From Photorhabdus heterorhabditis (GTDB lineage: Bacteria > Pseudomonadota > Gammaproteobacteria > Enterobacterales > Enterobacteriaceae), in contig NZ_RCWA01000016.1 of the NCBI RefSeq assembly GCF_018448905.1, positions 1 to 64,000 of the forward strand: DNA of 64,000 bases. The letters are read 5' to 3'. How positions within the stretch are numbered: position 1 is the first letter of the stretch; each line of letters starts with the position of its first letter. Below the pieces are notes generated by a model. The model was not told the origin of the DNA. It saw only the letters and a program-made list of their open reading frames with translations, and made no database searches. Position numbers and translations under genes: made by a program. Positions 57,873-64,000 of this stretch are shown here, in pieces.

Positions 57873-58559
57873 CTAATTGATGAAAGTCATTCTCTTGTGA
57901 ATAGCCCTGACTCGCTCAACATCACCCTCGCAATATTTAGCGACTGTTGAGATTTTCCCATCCCGGACAAAATCCCAAACTTTACTACCGTCAATATCCT
58001 CACCAGTCTCAGAACCTTTTTGAGGCAAACTAAGAACATGGCATAACTTATCAAGTGACACTCTGTTGCCGTGCCCGGACCAAGTTGTCATTGTATCGAA
58101 CACTTGTTTATCCCAAGGTCTCGCTCCGAACGGGATAAATCTGGGGGGCTTAATGCCGAGCACAACCGCACGTTGAAACATGAATCTCAAATCGAAGCCA
58201 GCTATATTATGACCAATGAAAACCGGAGGTATCTGACGTGACGGGTCGTAATTGCTTTCGAGATAATGAAATAAATCAGTAATAATTGCAGATTCTGAAT
58301 TTTTCCAGTTCTCATCAAAAAACGTCACAACAGGCTCATCGTTAATTGCTACACTGACACAGCAAATTTGGCCGAGTCCGCCGTCGAAGCTGGTTTTTCG
58401 CCAGTCCTCTTCTGCAACTTTATCTCTATTTTCAGTAAGCCATTCATCAATACTCTCTTGCTTCTTGTAATTGCCGGGCGCTTTCACATTATCGAGAAAA
58501 GATTTTTTAACTGATTCGTTTTGCGCCGGGATTGTTTCAATATCAATATAAATATTCAT
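57873..58559 (-). CDS. PolB-like 3'-5' exonuclease (DnaQ superfamily)
   Basis: A 228-residue exonuclease. MNIYIDIETIPAQ supplies the first Asp-Glu, FIGHNIAGFDLRFMFQR the second Asp, and AKYCEGDVERVRA the Tyr...Asp of the DEDDy class; LDKLCHVLSLPQKG is a family signature. It matches predicted PolB-type exonucleases of phages. Together with the ATPase and SSB-like protein downstream it forms a recombination cassette. Confidence 0.87.
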   Translation of the reverse strand: MNIYIDIETIPAQNESVKKSFLDNVKAPGNYKKQESIDEWLTENRDKVAEEDWRKTSFDGGLGQICCVSVAINDEPVVTFFDENWKNSESAIITDLFHYLESNYDPSRQIPPVFIGHNIAGFDLRFMFQRAVVLGIKPPRFIPFGARPWDKQVFDTMTTWSGHGNRVSLDKLCHVLSLPQKGSETGEDIDGSKVWDFVRDGKISTVAKYCEGDVERVRAIHKRMTFIN

Positions 58560-58578
58560 TTTGTTTCCTGTTAAGTTA

Positions 58579-58752
58579 TTAAGTAAAGTCGCCGTTAAAT
58601 TCGATTGAGCTAATCGGCATATTCATATCCATTACCTGAATAGAGCGCTTATGTTCAATCTCTTTATGCTCGATAATTTCTTTATCTGAATAGCCGATTT
58701 TCTTATAGAATTCCGTTTCTTTGCTTTTTCCATGATGCTGATGAGAGTTCAT
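58579..58752 (-). CDS. small prophage protein, unknown
   Basis: A 57-residue charged protein (MNSHQHHGKSKETEFYKKIG). The start at 58752 lies one base after the stop of the gene before it. No motif. Confidence 0.5.
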   Translation of the reverse strand: MNSHQHHGKSKETEFYKKIGYSDKEIIEHKEIEHKRSIQVMDMNMPISSIEFNGDFT

Positions 58753-58753
58753 A

Positions 58754-58939
58754 TTACAAAGCCTCGATTTTGTAACCCCTATTTTCAAAATACTCCTTTA
58801 CTTCATTGAAGCAGAGATTAGAGTTTCCGATAATTTCATCAGCAGTTCCTTTTGTTATGAAATATCCGTCTTCAACTTCAATTTCATATCCTTTATTTTT
58901 TGTAAAGCTCTTAAAAGTGTCACAGTAAATTTTAAGCAT
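58754..58939 (-). CDS. small prophage protein, unknown
   Basis: A 61-residue protein (MLKIYCDTFKSFTKNKGYEI) with a good GAGGT before the ATG at 58939; the longer frame upstream has no signal. No motif. Confidence 0.55.
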   Translation of the reverse strand: MLKIYCDTFKSFTKNKGYEIEVEDGYFITKGTADEIIGNSNLCFNEVKEYFENRGYKIEAL

Positions 58940-59017
58940 AATTACCTCATAAAAATTAAAATGATTGTTGAAAACAGAATTAAACACGATGGATATAACA
59001 TAGCGAATAGACACTCT

Positions 59018-59155
59018 TTAATCATCTTCATATGCTAATCTCAGATATTGCATTGCTATAAACCACTCTATTTGACATTCTATTTGACATTCTATATTAC
59101 ATGCTGCTTTAGCTTTAGATTGAGCTAAATTGAAAAGTTGTTTGTTTATTTTCAT
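59018..59155 (-). CDS. 45-residue prophage peptide with an internal duplication
   Basis: ATG at 59155 with GGAG upstream. The product MKINKQLFNLAQSKAKAACN continues with a tandem IECQ-IECQ-IEW, created by a 12-base direct duplication. It is helical and charged, with no known family. It fills an otherwise empty stretch of the left operon. Confidence 0.5.
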   Translation of the reverse strand: MKINKQLFNLAQSKAKAACNIECQIECQIEWFIAMQYLRLAYEDD

Positions 59156-59199
59156 GATATATCTCCGCGCCGTCCGCTGGCGTCATAATTCCGTATATA

Positions 59200-59598
59200 T
59201 TAAAACTCACCTTTATTTATTTTTACTAATGCTTCGCTATGCTGTTTAGCGGCTTCTTTTGTTAAATGAATAATGCCGGACTGCAAACGATAGTAATCAG
59301 AATTATTATTTCGCCACACAAAATATTCCAACCCATCAAATGTTGCAGTAAAATATCTATCCCATTCTTTTAGCCAATAATCAACAGGCTTCGGAAAACT
59401 GACAGTACCAACAGTTATCATTTCCGGCTTGCGGCGATATAAATAGTCAACTTGCCACCTGGGGTGATTAGTCAAAGTTCTCCAGTCGCTATCAGAACAA
59501 AACATTTCCCAAAGCTCATACGGCCTATCCGTTTTCAAAGCATCTTGGGCATATTGCATCATTAACTCAGCGTGTACGTGTTTTTTATTTTCTGACAT
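59200..59598 (-). CDS. prophage protein, unknown, Trp-rich
   Basis: A 132-residue protein. Trp and Arg clusters (SDWRTLTNHPRWQVDYLYRR, DYWLKEWDRYFTATFDG) are typical of phage accessory proteins. A helical end AAKQHSEALVKINKGEF follows. GAGGATTAAAC precedes the ATG. Confidence 0.65.
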   Translation of the reverse strand: MSENKKHVHAELMMQYAQDALKTDRPYELWEMFCSDSDWRTLTNHPRWQVDYLYRRKPEMITVGTVSFPKPVDYWLKEWDRYFTATFDGLEYFVWRNNNSDYYRLQSGIIHLTKEAAKQHSEALVKINKGEF

Positions 59599-59614
59599 TG
59601 TTTAATCCTCTATA

Positions 59615-59827
59615 TTATTCATCTAAAGGCACCGCACCTTCTTCATGATATCCTGTAAGATAGATCCCCAATCCTTTGTATTCAATATCATCATCATCAT
59701 TTATTTCAATATTGTCATCGATAGTATATTCTGTTTCCAGTATTTCATTAGGTGGCATAATATATTCAATGCCTGCAAAATCACATGCATACAGTATTTG
59801 TTGTGTTGTTAATGTTATTGAAGCCAT
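59615..59827 (-). CDS. small acidic prophage protein, unknown
   Basis: A 70-residue acidic protein (MASITLTTQQILYACDFAGI), with an acidic run NDDDDIEYKGLG. Possibly an anti-host or DNA-mimic protein, but that is only a guess from charge. Reasonable ribosome binding site. Confidence 0.55.
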   Translation of the reverse strand: MASITLTTQQILYACDFAGIEYIMPPNEILETEYTIDDNIEINDDDDIEYKGLGIYLTGYHEEGAVPLDE

Positions 59828-59850
59828 AATTATTACTCTCTATTTGTTAA

Positions 59851-60120
59851 TTAACTCTTCAATGCAATCATGTTGTTATCTTGCATGTGTTTTAATATAG
59901 CAAGTGGAAAGGTTTTTTCTCCTTTACACATACTTGTCAATGCAATTTCACTCATGTCTTTTTGACGCTTAAAAAAGTCTTTAGTACAAGACTCAAAAAG
60001 GGAGTTATATAAATCTCCGTTCTCTTTTACTATTTCAAGCAACTGATTTTTATTTTCGAAAAGATTGATAATATCATTTGCGATACACTTCATATAAAGC
60101 TGATGTTCTTTTGTTTCCAC
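59851..60120 (-). CDS. prophage protein, unknown, helical
   Basis: An 89-residue helical protein starting at GTG (METKEHQLYMKCIANDIINL) with GAGAGG upstream. No family recognised. Confidence 0.55.
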   Translation of the reverse strand: METKEHQLYMKCIANDIINLFENKNQLLEIVKENGDLYNSLFESCTKDFFKRQKDMSEIALTSMCKGEKTFPLAILKHMQDNNMIALKS

Positions 60121-60193
60121 AATTAAAACCTCTCTGCAATTAACTCATCACAGCCCATTTATAGTGGGCTGTAATTAGATAGCTGGCAATTAA

Positions 60194-60466
60194 TTAGATG
60201 TAACCGTAAGCTATTTCTTTTTCTAGCAATAAAATCATTTCTTTCAGCTGTTGCTCTGATTTAATGACCCTGAATTCTGCTTTTAATTTACCTGGAAGCG
60301 GTAAATTACTACAACAAATCAATGCTTCTCCGTTTCTAATCATAATAAACATTTGCACATAGAGTCGTTCATTTACAATTCTACTGACAGATATTTCATA
60401 TGCGTCTTCCCGAATTTCAATTCCTTTTTGCTTTGCAAAATTAATTGTTGATTTACTGATTTTCAT
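60194..60466 (-). CDS. prophage protein, unknown
   Basis: A 90-residue alpha/beta protein (MKISKSTINFAKQKGIEIRE) with a VIKSEQQLKEMILLLEKE helix at the end. GAGGATGTAAAT precedes the ATG. Second gene of the left operon after the N-like gene. Confidence 0.55.
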   Translation of the reverse strand: MKISKSTINFAKQKGIEIREDAYEISVSRIVNERLYVQMFIMIRNGEALICCSNLPLPGKLKAEFRVIKSEQQLKEMILLLEKEIAYGYI

Positions 60467-60484
60467 ATTTACATCCTCATAATA

Positions 60485-60712
60485 TTATCTTACTGAATAA
60501 AGCCAAGTATTAGGCAAGCATCTGTTATTAAGTGATTCTACTGTCTTATTTTGCGTGATAGCAGAGAGTGAAATAGCTTTTAATGTTTTTGTTGAACATC
60601 CGGCTAAAGTTGTGACGATCTTCCTTTCAAGTTTTCTGTCAGCTTCAATAAGTTTTTGCTCTTTCATGCGCTGATTTTTACGACGTAATTTGCAACGTTG
60701 TTTTGCATTCAT
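60485..60712 (-). CDS. N-like arginine-rich antitermination protein
   Basis: A 75-residue protein whose first 20 residues, MNAKQRCKLRRKNQRMKEQK, form an arginine-rich motif aligning with lambda N (MDAQTRRRERRAEK) and P22 N (NAKTRRHERRRK): the Ala at 3, Arg at 6 and Arg-Arg at 10-11 coincide. It is the first gene of the left transcript and is preceded by a boxA plus hairpin (60870-60908) and a long inverted repeat. GGAGG lies before the ATG. In lambda such proteins bind boxB RNA and make RNA polymerase ignore terminators. The C-terminal part is not recognisably conserved. Confidence 0.72.
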   Translation of the reverse strand: MNAKQRCKLRRKNQRMKEQKLIEADRKLERKIVTTLAGCSTKTLKAISLSAITQNKTVESLNNRCLPNTWLYSVR

Positions 60713-60727
60713 AAGAACCTCCGTTAA

Positions 60728-60858
60728 TTAGCTTTGTTGTGATGCAAATGTGACATTGTGGCTCTATCACAGTCGCGCCTACTGCCATCCCGGTATGGGT
60801 TTGTATCTGTGAATACACTCAATTACTTTTTGGCCCGGTTGCATCACAACAAAGCTAA
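60728..60858 (-). promoter_or_regulatory. 20-bp perfect inverted repeat in the N-like leader (RNase III-type stem)
   Basis: TTAGCTTTGTTGTGATGCAA at 60728-60747 is perfectly complementary to the copy at 60839-60858, with a 91-base loop. In the leftward transcript the downstream arm ends about 15 bases before the start codon of the N-like gene and just upstream of its ribosome binding site. Lambda has a comparable RNase III-cut stem in the N leader that controls N translation. Confidence 0.7.
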
Positions 60859-60869
60859 CTTCGCCTTGT

Positions 60870-60908
60870 GTACACCTCGCGGCATACGTTTCATATTGTT
60901 AAAGAGCG
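60870..60908 (-). promoter_or_regulatory. nutL-like site: boxA and GNRA-loop boxB hairpin
   Basis: On the minus strand boxA CGCTCTTTAACAAT (60908-60895) is followed by 7 bases and then GTATGCC-GCGA-GGTGTAC (60887-60870), a 7-bp stem with two wobble pairs and a GCGA (GNRA) loop. The layout equals that of the right-hand site at 63110-63148. Confidence 0.75.
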
Positions 60909-61052
60909 AACATCCCTTTAGTTACTGCTTCCTGTTATTGCTGGTACTGCGTTGTTTCTTAGCACTTGCGAATCATCTACCTCTTCATCTGCCGGTAGCG
61001 ACTACTTCGTGGGCTTTCCTTGCCTTTTCGTTGTGTGCCTTTGATGTGATTA

Positions 61053-61081
61053 ATAATCACATATTGTGTTTTGCTAGTCAA
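61053..61081 (-). promoter_or_regulatory. prophage early left promoter pL
   Basis: On the minus strand TTGACT (61081-61076), a 17-base spacer and GATTAT (61058-61053). One operator covers the -10 side and another the -35 side. Transcription would lead into nutL, the N-like gene and the genes to int. Confidence 0.75.
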
Positions 61082-61094
61082 CACGAAATGTGAT
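61056..61094. promoter_or_regulatory. left operators OL (two 15-bp sites)
   Basis: ATCAC-ATATT-GTGTT at 61056-61070 and AACAC-GAAAT-GTGAT at 61080-61094, 24 bases apart, both matching the rule WWCAC-N5-GTGWT of the right operators. A degenerate half-site with GTGTT ends near 61122 and might be a third, weaker site. Confidence 0.75.
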
Positions 61095-61235
61095 TTATTT
61101 TGTCGAATAAATATTATGTGTTTGATTTTTCGATTAATTTATTTTGAAAAAATTTTTCTGAGGTGAGATTTTAGTTAGCTCGGTGAGAAGAGGGTATAAA
61201 AAAGCCACCAGATTGGTGGCTTAGTGTGAGGGTTA

Positions 61236-62273
61236 TCAGTCTTCTTTTTTGTGGATAACAGATATTAGTTGTCCTGCTGAAACATGGTTATTTTCTGTGA
61301 CTTCAACATAGTTTATGGTGAGAATATTTTCTTGAGCAACCGCATCTGTAAACTCTTTTAATTCATCTGTTGATGTCATTTCGGTCGTAGTTTTAATGAT
61401 AAATGTATCATTGTTACTCGCCCTAGTGACGGTGATACTTATATCTTGATTCACCGGTCCAGTTCTTGTAACACCTTTAATGTAAAAATCATCTTCTTTG
61501 GTTATTTTGTTTCTATCAATAGATTGTCTTTGGCTATGAGTGTTAAGTTGATCTCTATTGACGATTTTTTCACCTAGAGAAACAGTGGTTACTGTTGGAT
61601 CTTGGGCTAGTTGCTTTAGTAGTTTATTTTTCCCATCTTCACCATGTGCAAGTATTTCTCTGCTGGTAGATGTTTGCCCAGTCCTCAAAATTTCCAATGT
61701 GTTTTGTTGTGCCTGAAGAACGGCATCAGTTGAAGCTTTAGAAAGGGCAATTTGGGCGGATGTAGTTTCTCTTTGTGTACTCCAATATTCGTCAGCAATT
61801 TTCCAGCTAACGGTGCCACAAGCAAGAACGAGCGCTATGACCGCGCATAGCGCTTGCCTTCCCGTCATTCTTCCTATAGCTTCTCTTAACACGCTAACAG
61901 CTCCGTTTATCACTTTGTCTGAGGTGCCATCAGCCTGACTGGAGCCCTCTCTAATATGGTAGACTATATCAAGTTTTTGTTTATCCGGATTGGTTAATCT
62001 CTGTAGGTTTTGCGATCCATATTTAATAATAGCAAATGCTCTTTGTATTTCTTCTGTTAGTGCAGCCATCCCAAAAAGCATTGATGCTGTAATTGAAGAG
62101 TTATAACGATTGGAATCGCCTTTTACATTTATGTCTAGAGTGGGCCACCCCCTGAATTCTATGTCAGGAAATAAAAATTCATCCGAATCTAAGTCTTTCC
62201 TATTTATCATTTGACTGATAAATGAGTAGAATTCATCCTCGTTGGTAATAACGAAATTTGGTTGTAAATTCAT
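61236..62273 (-). CDS. prophage membrane protein of unknown function at the rex position
   Basis: A 345-residue protein with one clear membrane helix at about 141-158 (ALCAVIALVLACGTVSW) preceded by a soluble N-terminal domain of 130 residues and followed by a helical then beta-rich domain. The region after the helix (TSAQIALSKASTDAVLQAQQ) looks like a coiled coil. AAGGATTAG precedes the ATG. It lies just downstream of the repressor gene on the same strand, so it is probably expressed in the lysogen, where lambda keeps its rexAB exclusion genes. No enzymatic motif is seen. Confidence 0.7.
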   Translation of the reverse strand: MNLQPNFVITNEDEFYSFISQMINRKDLDSDEFLFPDIEFRGWPTLDINVKGDSNRYNSSITASMLFGMAALTEEIQRAFAIIKYGSQNLQRLTNPDKQKLDIVYHIREGSSQADGTSDKVINGAVSVLREAIGRMTGRQALCAVIALVLACGTVSWKIADEYWSTQRETTSAQIALSKASTDAVLQAQQNTLEILRTGQTSTSREILAHGEDGKNKLLKQLAQDPTVTTVSLGEKIVNRDQLNTHSQRQSIDRNKITKEDDFYIKGVTRTGPVNQDISITVTRASNNDTFIIKTTTEMTSTDELKEFTDAVAQENILTINYVEVTENNHVSAGQLISVIHKKED

Positions 62274-62355
62274 CTACTAATCCTTAATGGTGTTCACCTA
62301 TGATAAATGTTTTGCAACCCTCACAAGTAGCACTTTGGTTATTAAAAAAAATTAC

Positions 62356-62760
62356 TTATGCTTTCTTTTTGCTCTTCTTTTGTGATAGTTCTTCTAGTAA
62401 TTGATTGTAATACCGTTTTTTTTCTTCAAGAGTTTTTAAAAGTTCGTCAGCTTCGCTATCCGGGAGTTCATCAAACAGTTCGAGAAGTATTTCTTGACGT
62501 CGACTCAACTCCTTACTTTTAAGTTGGCTATCTACGCAGCACTCTTGTTGTTCGCCGAACATTAATTCAGATGGAGAAACACAAAGGGCTTTGGATAAAA
62601 TGACAGCATCATCGGCGCTGACATTTCTAGTGCCGGATTCATAGTTTCCTATTCTTGATTGAGAGGCCCAGCCGCACCGTTCCGCGAGTGCGGCTTGGCT
62701 CATTTTTTGTTTGTTTCTAAGGCGCTTAATTCTTGCGCCGACGCTTTCATTAGTTTTCAT
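62356..62760 (-). CDS. CI-type prophage repressor without a self-cleavage domain
   Basis: A 134-residue repressor. The HTH spans about 10-65, with SQAALAERCGWASQSRIGNY and ESGTRNVSADDAVILSKAL. The C-terminal half (about 85-134) is a charged, coiled-coil-like helix. The LexA/S24 serine-lysine peptidase domain of lambda CI is missing. The recognition part SQSRIGNYESG is shared with the divergent Cro-like protein, so both should read the same operators. TAAGGG precedes the ATG. Confidence 0.85.
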   Translation of the reverse strand: MKTNESVGARIKRLRNKQKMSQAALAERCGWASQSRIGNYESGTRNVSADDAVILSKALCVSPSELMFGEQQECCVDSQLKSKELSRRQEILLELFDELPDSEADELLKTLEEKKRYYNQLLEELSQKKSKKKA

Positions 62761-62772
62761 GAACCCTTATTT

Positions 62773-62833
62773 AACACACCGCGTGTTTTTTATCTTTCAC
62801 GATTTGTGTTTACAATGAATCACAAATCGTGTT
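62773..62833. promoter_or_regulatory. right operators OR (three 15-bp sites, 23-bp period)
   Basis: AACAC-ACCGC-GTGTT at 62773-62787, TTCAC-GATTT-GTGTT at 62796-62810 and ATCAC-AAATC-GTGTT at 62819-62833. Starts are exactly 23 bases apart. The rightmost lies inside the pR spacer, the middle overlaps the pR -35 box, and the leftmost is next to the repressor gene, as for lambda OR1, OR2 and OR3. Confidence 0.85.
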
Positions 62834-62837
62834 TAAT
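62809..62837 (+). promoter_or_regulatory. prophage early right promoter pR
   Basis: TTTACA (62809-62814), a 17-base spacer and TTTAAT (62832-62837), 28 bases before the Cro-like ATG. Covered by two of the three operators. Confidence 0.75.
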
Positions 62838-62865
62838 GATGATGATTTAGATACAGGGAGTAACT

Positions 62866-63078
62866 ATGAACAAGATCTCAAATGCCAGAAAAGTGATCGG
62901 CATCACCCAATCTGAGTTAGCAAAAATACTTGGGTGGTCACAGTCACGTATTGGTAATTATGAATCTGGAATTAGAACCCCAGATTTGCATTCATGCCGC
63001 GAAATTGTGTTAGCACTGAATTCTTTTGGTGGGATGTATTGTCTTGATGACATCTTTCCACCCAAAAAAGCGGCATAA
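62866..63078 (+). CDS. Cro-like repressor
   Basis: A 70-residue HTH protein (MNKISNARKVIGITQSELAK) with recognition segment GWSQSRIGNYESGIR, nearly the same as in the divergent CI-like repressor. First gene of the right transcript, with GGGAG before the ATG. Expected to bind the shared operators and favour lytic growth. Confidence 0.82.
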   Translation: MNKISNARKVIGITQSELAKILGWSQSRIGNYESGIRTPDLHSCREIVLALNSFGGMYCLDDIFPPKKAA

Positions 63079-63109
63079 CAACACACAAAGCGAGCCAGTA
63101 TAGCTCGCA

Positions 63110-63148
63110 TGCTCTTTAACAATCCGCCTCCTACGCTGCAAAGTGTAG
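63110..63148 (+). promoter_or_regulatory. nutR-like site: boxA and GNRA-loop boxB hairpin
   Basis: boxA TGCTCTTTAACAAT (63110-63123), identical to the rRNA-operon boxA, a 7-base spacer, then CTACGCT-GCAA-AGTGTAG (63131-63148), a 7-bp stem with one wobble pair and a GCAA loop. It follows cro as in lambda. A separate GCGAGC/GCTCGC hairpin (63090-63108) lies directly before boxA. Confidence 0.78.
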
Positions 63149-63190
63149 ATTCCCTGTTTAAGAATAGGGATTCCCCGATTGCGGGGAGCG

Positions 63191-63208
63191 TAGCCTTAAC
63201 CAAGGCTA
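63191..63208 (+). terminator. tR1-like terminator between nutR and the CII-like gene
   Basis: TAGCCTT pairs with AAGGCTA around AACC, followed by AT-rich TAAATTTAATTTT. Two further hairpins (CCCCG/CGGGG at 63173-63186 and TCCCT/AGGGA at 63151-63170) precede it. The site is where lambda has tR1. Confidence 0.55.
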
Positions 63209-63241
63209 TAAATTTAATTTTAACTTAAGGAAATTTAACAT

Positions 63242-63586
63242 ATGGATATCGCAAAAACTTGCAAAACTCAGATCACATGCAAACCCGAACTGCTAGAAAG
63301 TTACTGGTTAAAAACCGCTCTTGAGTATGGGAATAATCAACTTGCTAAAGAGATGGGAATACATCCGTCCGGCTTAAGCCGGGATAAGAATCGGATCGCT
63401 AAATTAGCGAGTCTGATGGTTGTTAAACTTGGATTACCAGAGGGTAGCGTCGCCGCTCCTGGATGTGATGCAAATATTGTTCTAACGGGAGTAGAAGCAA
63501 GTAAGTTGCTTTCGATACTTGAGCATATCAGAGAGCCGAAAGAAAAAGCCCCGGTTGTTGGAGCAACTGAGGCTAATCAAATATGA
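63242..63586 (+). CDS. CII-like transcriptional activator
   Basis: A 114-residue protein in the CII position after nutR. An HTH is seen at about 25-55: TALEYGNNQLAKEMGIHPSG followed by LSRDKNRIAKLASLMVVKL, close to lambda CII (GTEKTAEAVGVDKSQISRWK-like). The C-terminus is longer and acidic. AAGGAAA lies before the ATG. Lambda CII activates repressor and int expression; the same role is inferred. Confidence 0.75.
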   Translation: MDIAKTCKTQITCKPELLESYWLKTALEYGNNQLAKEMGIHPSGLSRDKNRIAKLASLMVVKLGLPEGSVAAPGCDANIVLTGVEASKLLSILEHIREPKEKAPVVGATEANQI

Positions 63587-63638
63587 GTCAACAGGGGAAA
63601 AGCGTTCCCCTATATACCACTAACATAGCGAGATAATC

Positions 63639-64000
63639 ATGACAGAGAAACCAATTATTTTCAACGGTGAGATGGTCCGTGCGATTTTGTACGGGCAAAA
63701 GACGCAGACGCGGCGGCCTGTTAAGCCGCAGCCAAACAATCTTCAAGAATTCATAGGTTGGGCAATGAGCGGCGCATTATCAAAAGATAGCGTTGTATTT
63801 GCTGAGGGTGAAAGCTCTCCGCTAAAAAATATTCTACGTATTCTTTGCAATTGGAAAGTGGGTGATCGGCTGTGGGTGCGTGAAACCTGGGCTCATTACC
63901 AAACCATTAATTATCTCGCTCGCAGTAATGGTCGTTCATTTAGTGAAGTAAGTGACGGATTTGCAGCATATCGAGCTGACGGGTACGAGAGTATTAGCGA
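63639..64000 (+). CDS. phage protein with ASCH-like features (partial, runs off the window)
   Basis: At least 120 residues, open to the window end. MTEKPIIFNGEMVRAILYGQ then KTQTRRPVKPQP, and later WKVGDRLWVRETWAHY; the K.QTRR and GDRLWVRE.W pairs are typical of a common phage family with an ASCH-like fold, probably nucleic acid-binding. It follows the CII-like gene, after a short hairpin (GGGGAA/TTCCCC near 63595-63611). Confidence 0.7.
   Translation, partial: MTEKPIIFNGEMVRAILYGQKTQTRRPVKPQPNNLQEFIGWAMSGALSKDSVVFAEGESSPLKNILRILCNWKVGDRLWVRETWAHYQTINYLARSNGRSFSEVSDGFAAYRADGYESIS

Noticed and set aside
1-64000. CRISPR arrays, rRNA operons and complete insertion sequences
   Set aside because: No regularly spaced repeats, rRNA-like sequence or transposase genes were seen. 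The boxA motifs belong to the prophage, not to an rRNA operon.

Overview
This is a chromosome segment from an enteric bacterium of the Morganellaceae, most likely Photorhabdus. The backbone gene order (ybaL-fsr-ushA-ybaP-copA/cueR-ybbJ-qmcA-ybbN-ybbO-tesA/ybbA-ybbP ... purK-purE-lpxH-ppiB-cysS-ybcJ-folD-argU) matches the E. coli 10-12 min region. Five ERIC-type repeats, a photopexin-like gene, an NgrA-like phosphopantetheinyl transferase and a VgrG/Rhs cassette point to Photorhabdus. The species cannot be fixed from sequence alone.

Layout. (1) 1-5.4 kb: a GC-rich mobile module with a tyrosine recombinase, a nested palindrome just beyond its 3' end, a large CHC2/Toprim primase fused to an ATPase, an XRE regulator and a broken SymE toxin gene. 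(2) 5.4-12.7 kb: an orphan type VI secretion cassette on the minus strand, vgrG - EagR chaperone - PAAR/Rhs effector with an AT-rich GHH nuclease-type tip - immunity gene. (3) 13.4-19 kb: a PPTase gene and a four-gene chaperone-usher fimbrial operon, then an AT-rich stretch with ERIC elements and an HTH remnant. (4) 21.3-39 kb: LysE-type exporter and the conserved ybaL to ybbP block, including the copA/cueR divergon with a clear CueR promoter. (5) 39-42.6 kb: a likely three-gene set of Tsx-like porin, MFS permease and RutA-like flavin monooxygenase. (6) 42.6-45.2 kb: sixteen perfect 8-bp tandem repeats and an ERIC element upstream of a protein joining a hemopexin propeller to a LecB-like lectin domain, plus toxin-gene debris. 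(7) 45.2-51.2 kb: housekeeping genes purK to folD and argU. (8) 51.2 kb to the end: the left part of a lambdoid prophage inserted at argU.

The prophage is the most informative part. Its left operon runs from an N-like arginine-rich protein back to xis and int, through a recombination module (RecA-like ATPase, PolB-like exonuclease, ssDNA-binding-like protein, second exonuclease), methyltransferases and many small unknown genes. Five near-identical 15-bp operators (three right, two left) sit over pR and pL. Each early transcript carries a matching nut-like site: a 14-nt boxA, a 7-nt spacer, and a 7-bp stem closed by a GNRA loop. A 20-bp perfect inverted repeat lies in the leader just before the N-like gene, as in lambda's RNase III-controlled N leader. 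The repressor lacks the usual self-cleaving domain, and a membrane protein of unknown function occupies the rex position.

Small unknown phage genes are described only by what can be seen. Starts were moved downstream from the longest open frame where a ribosome binding site or family length supports it.
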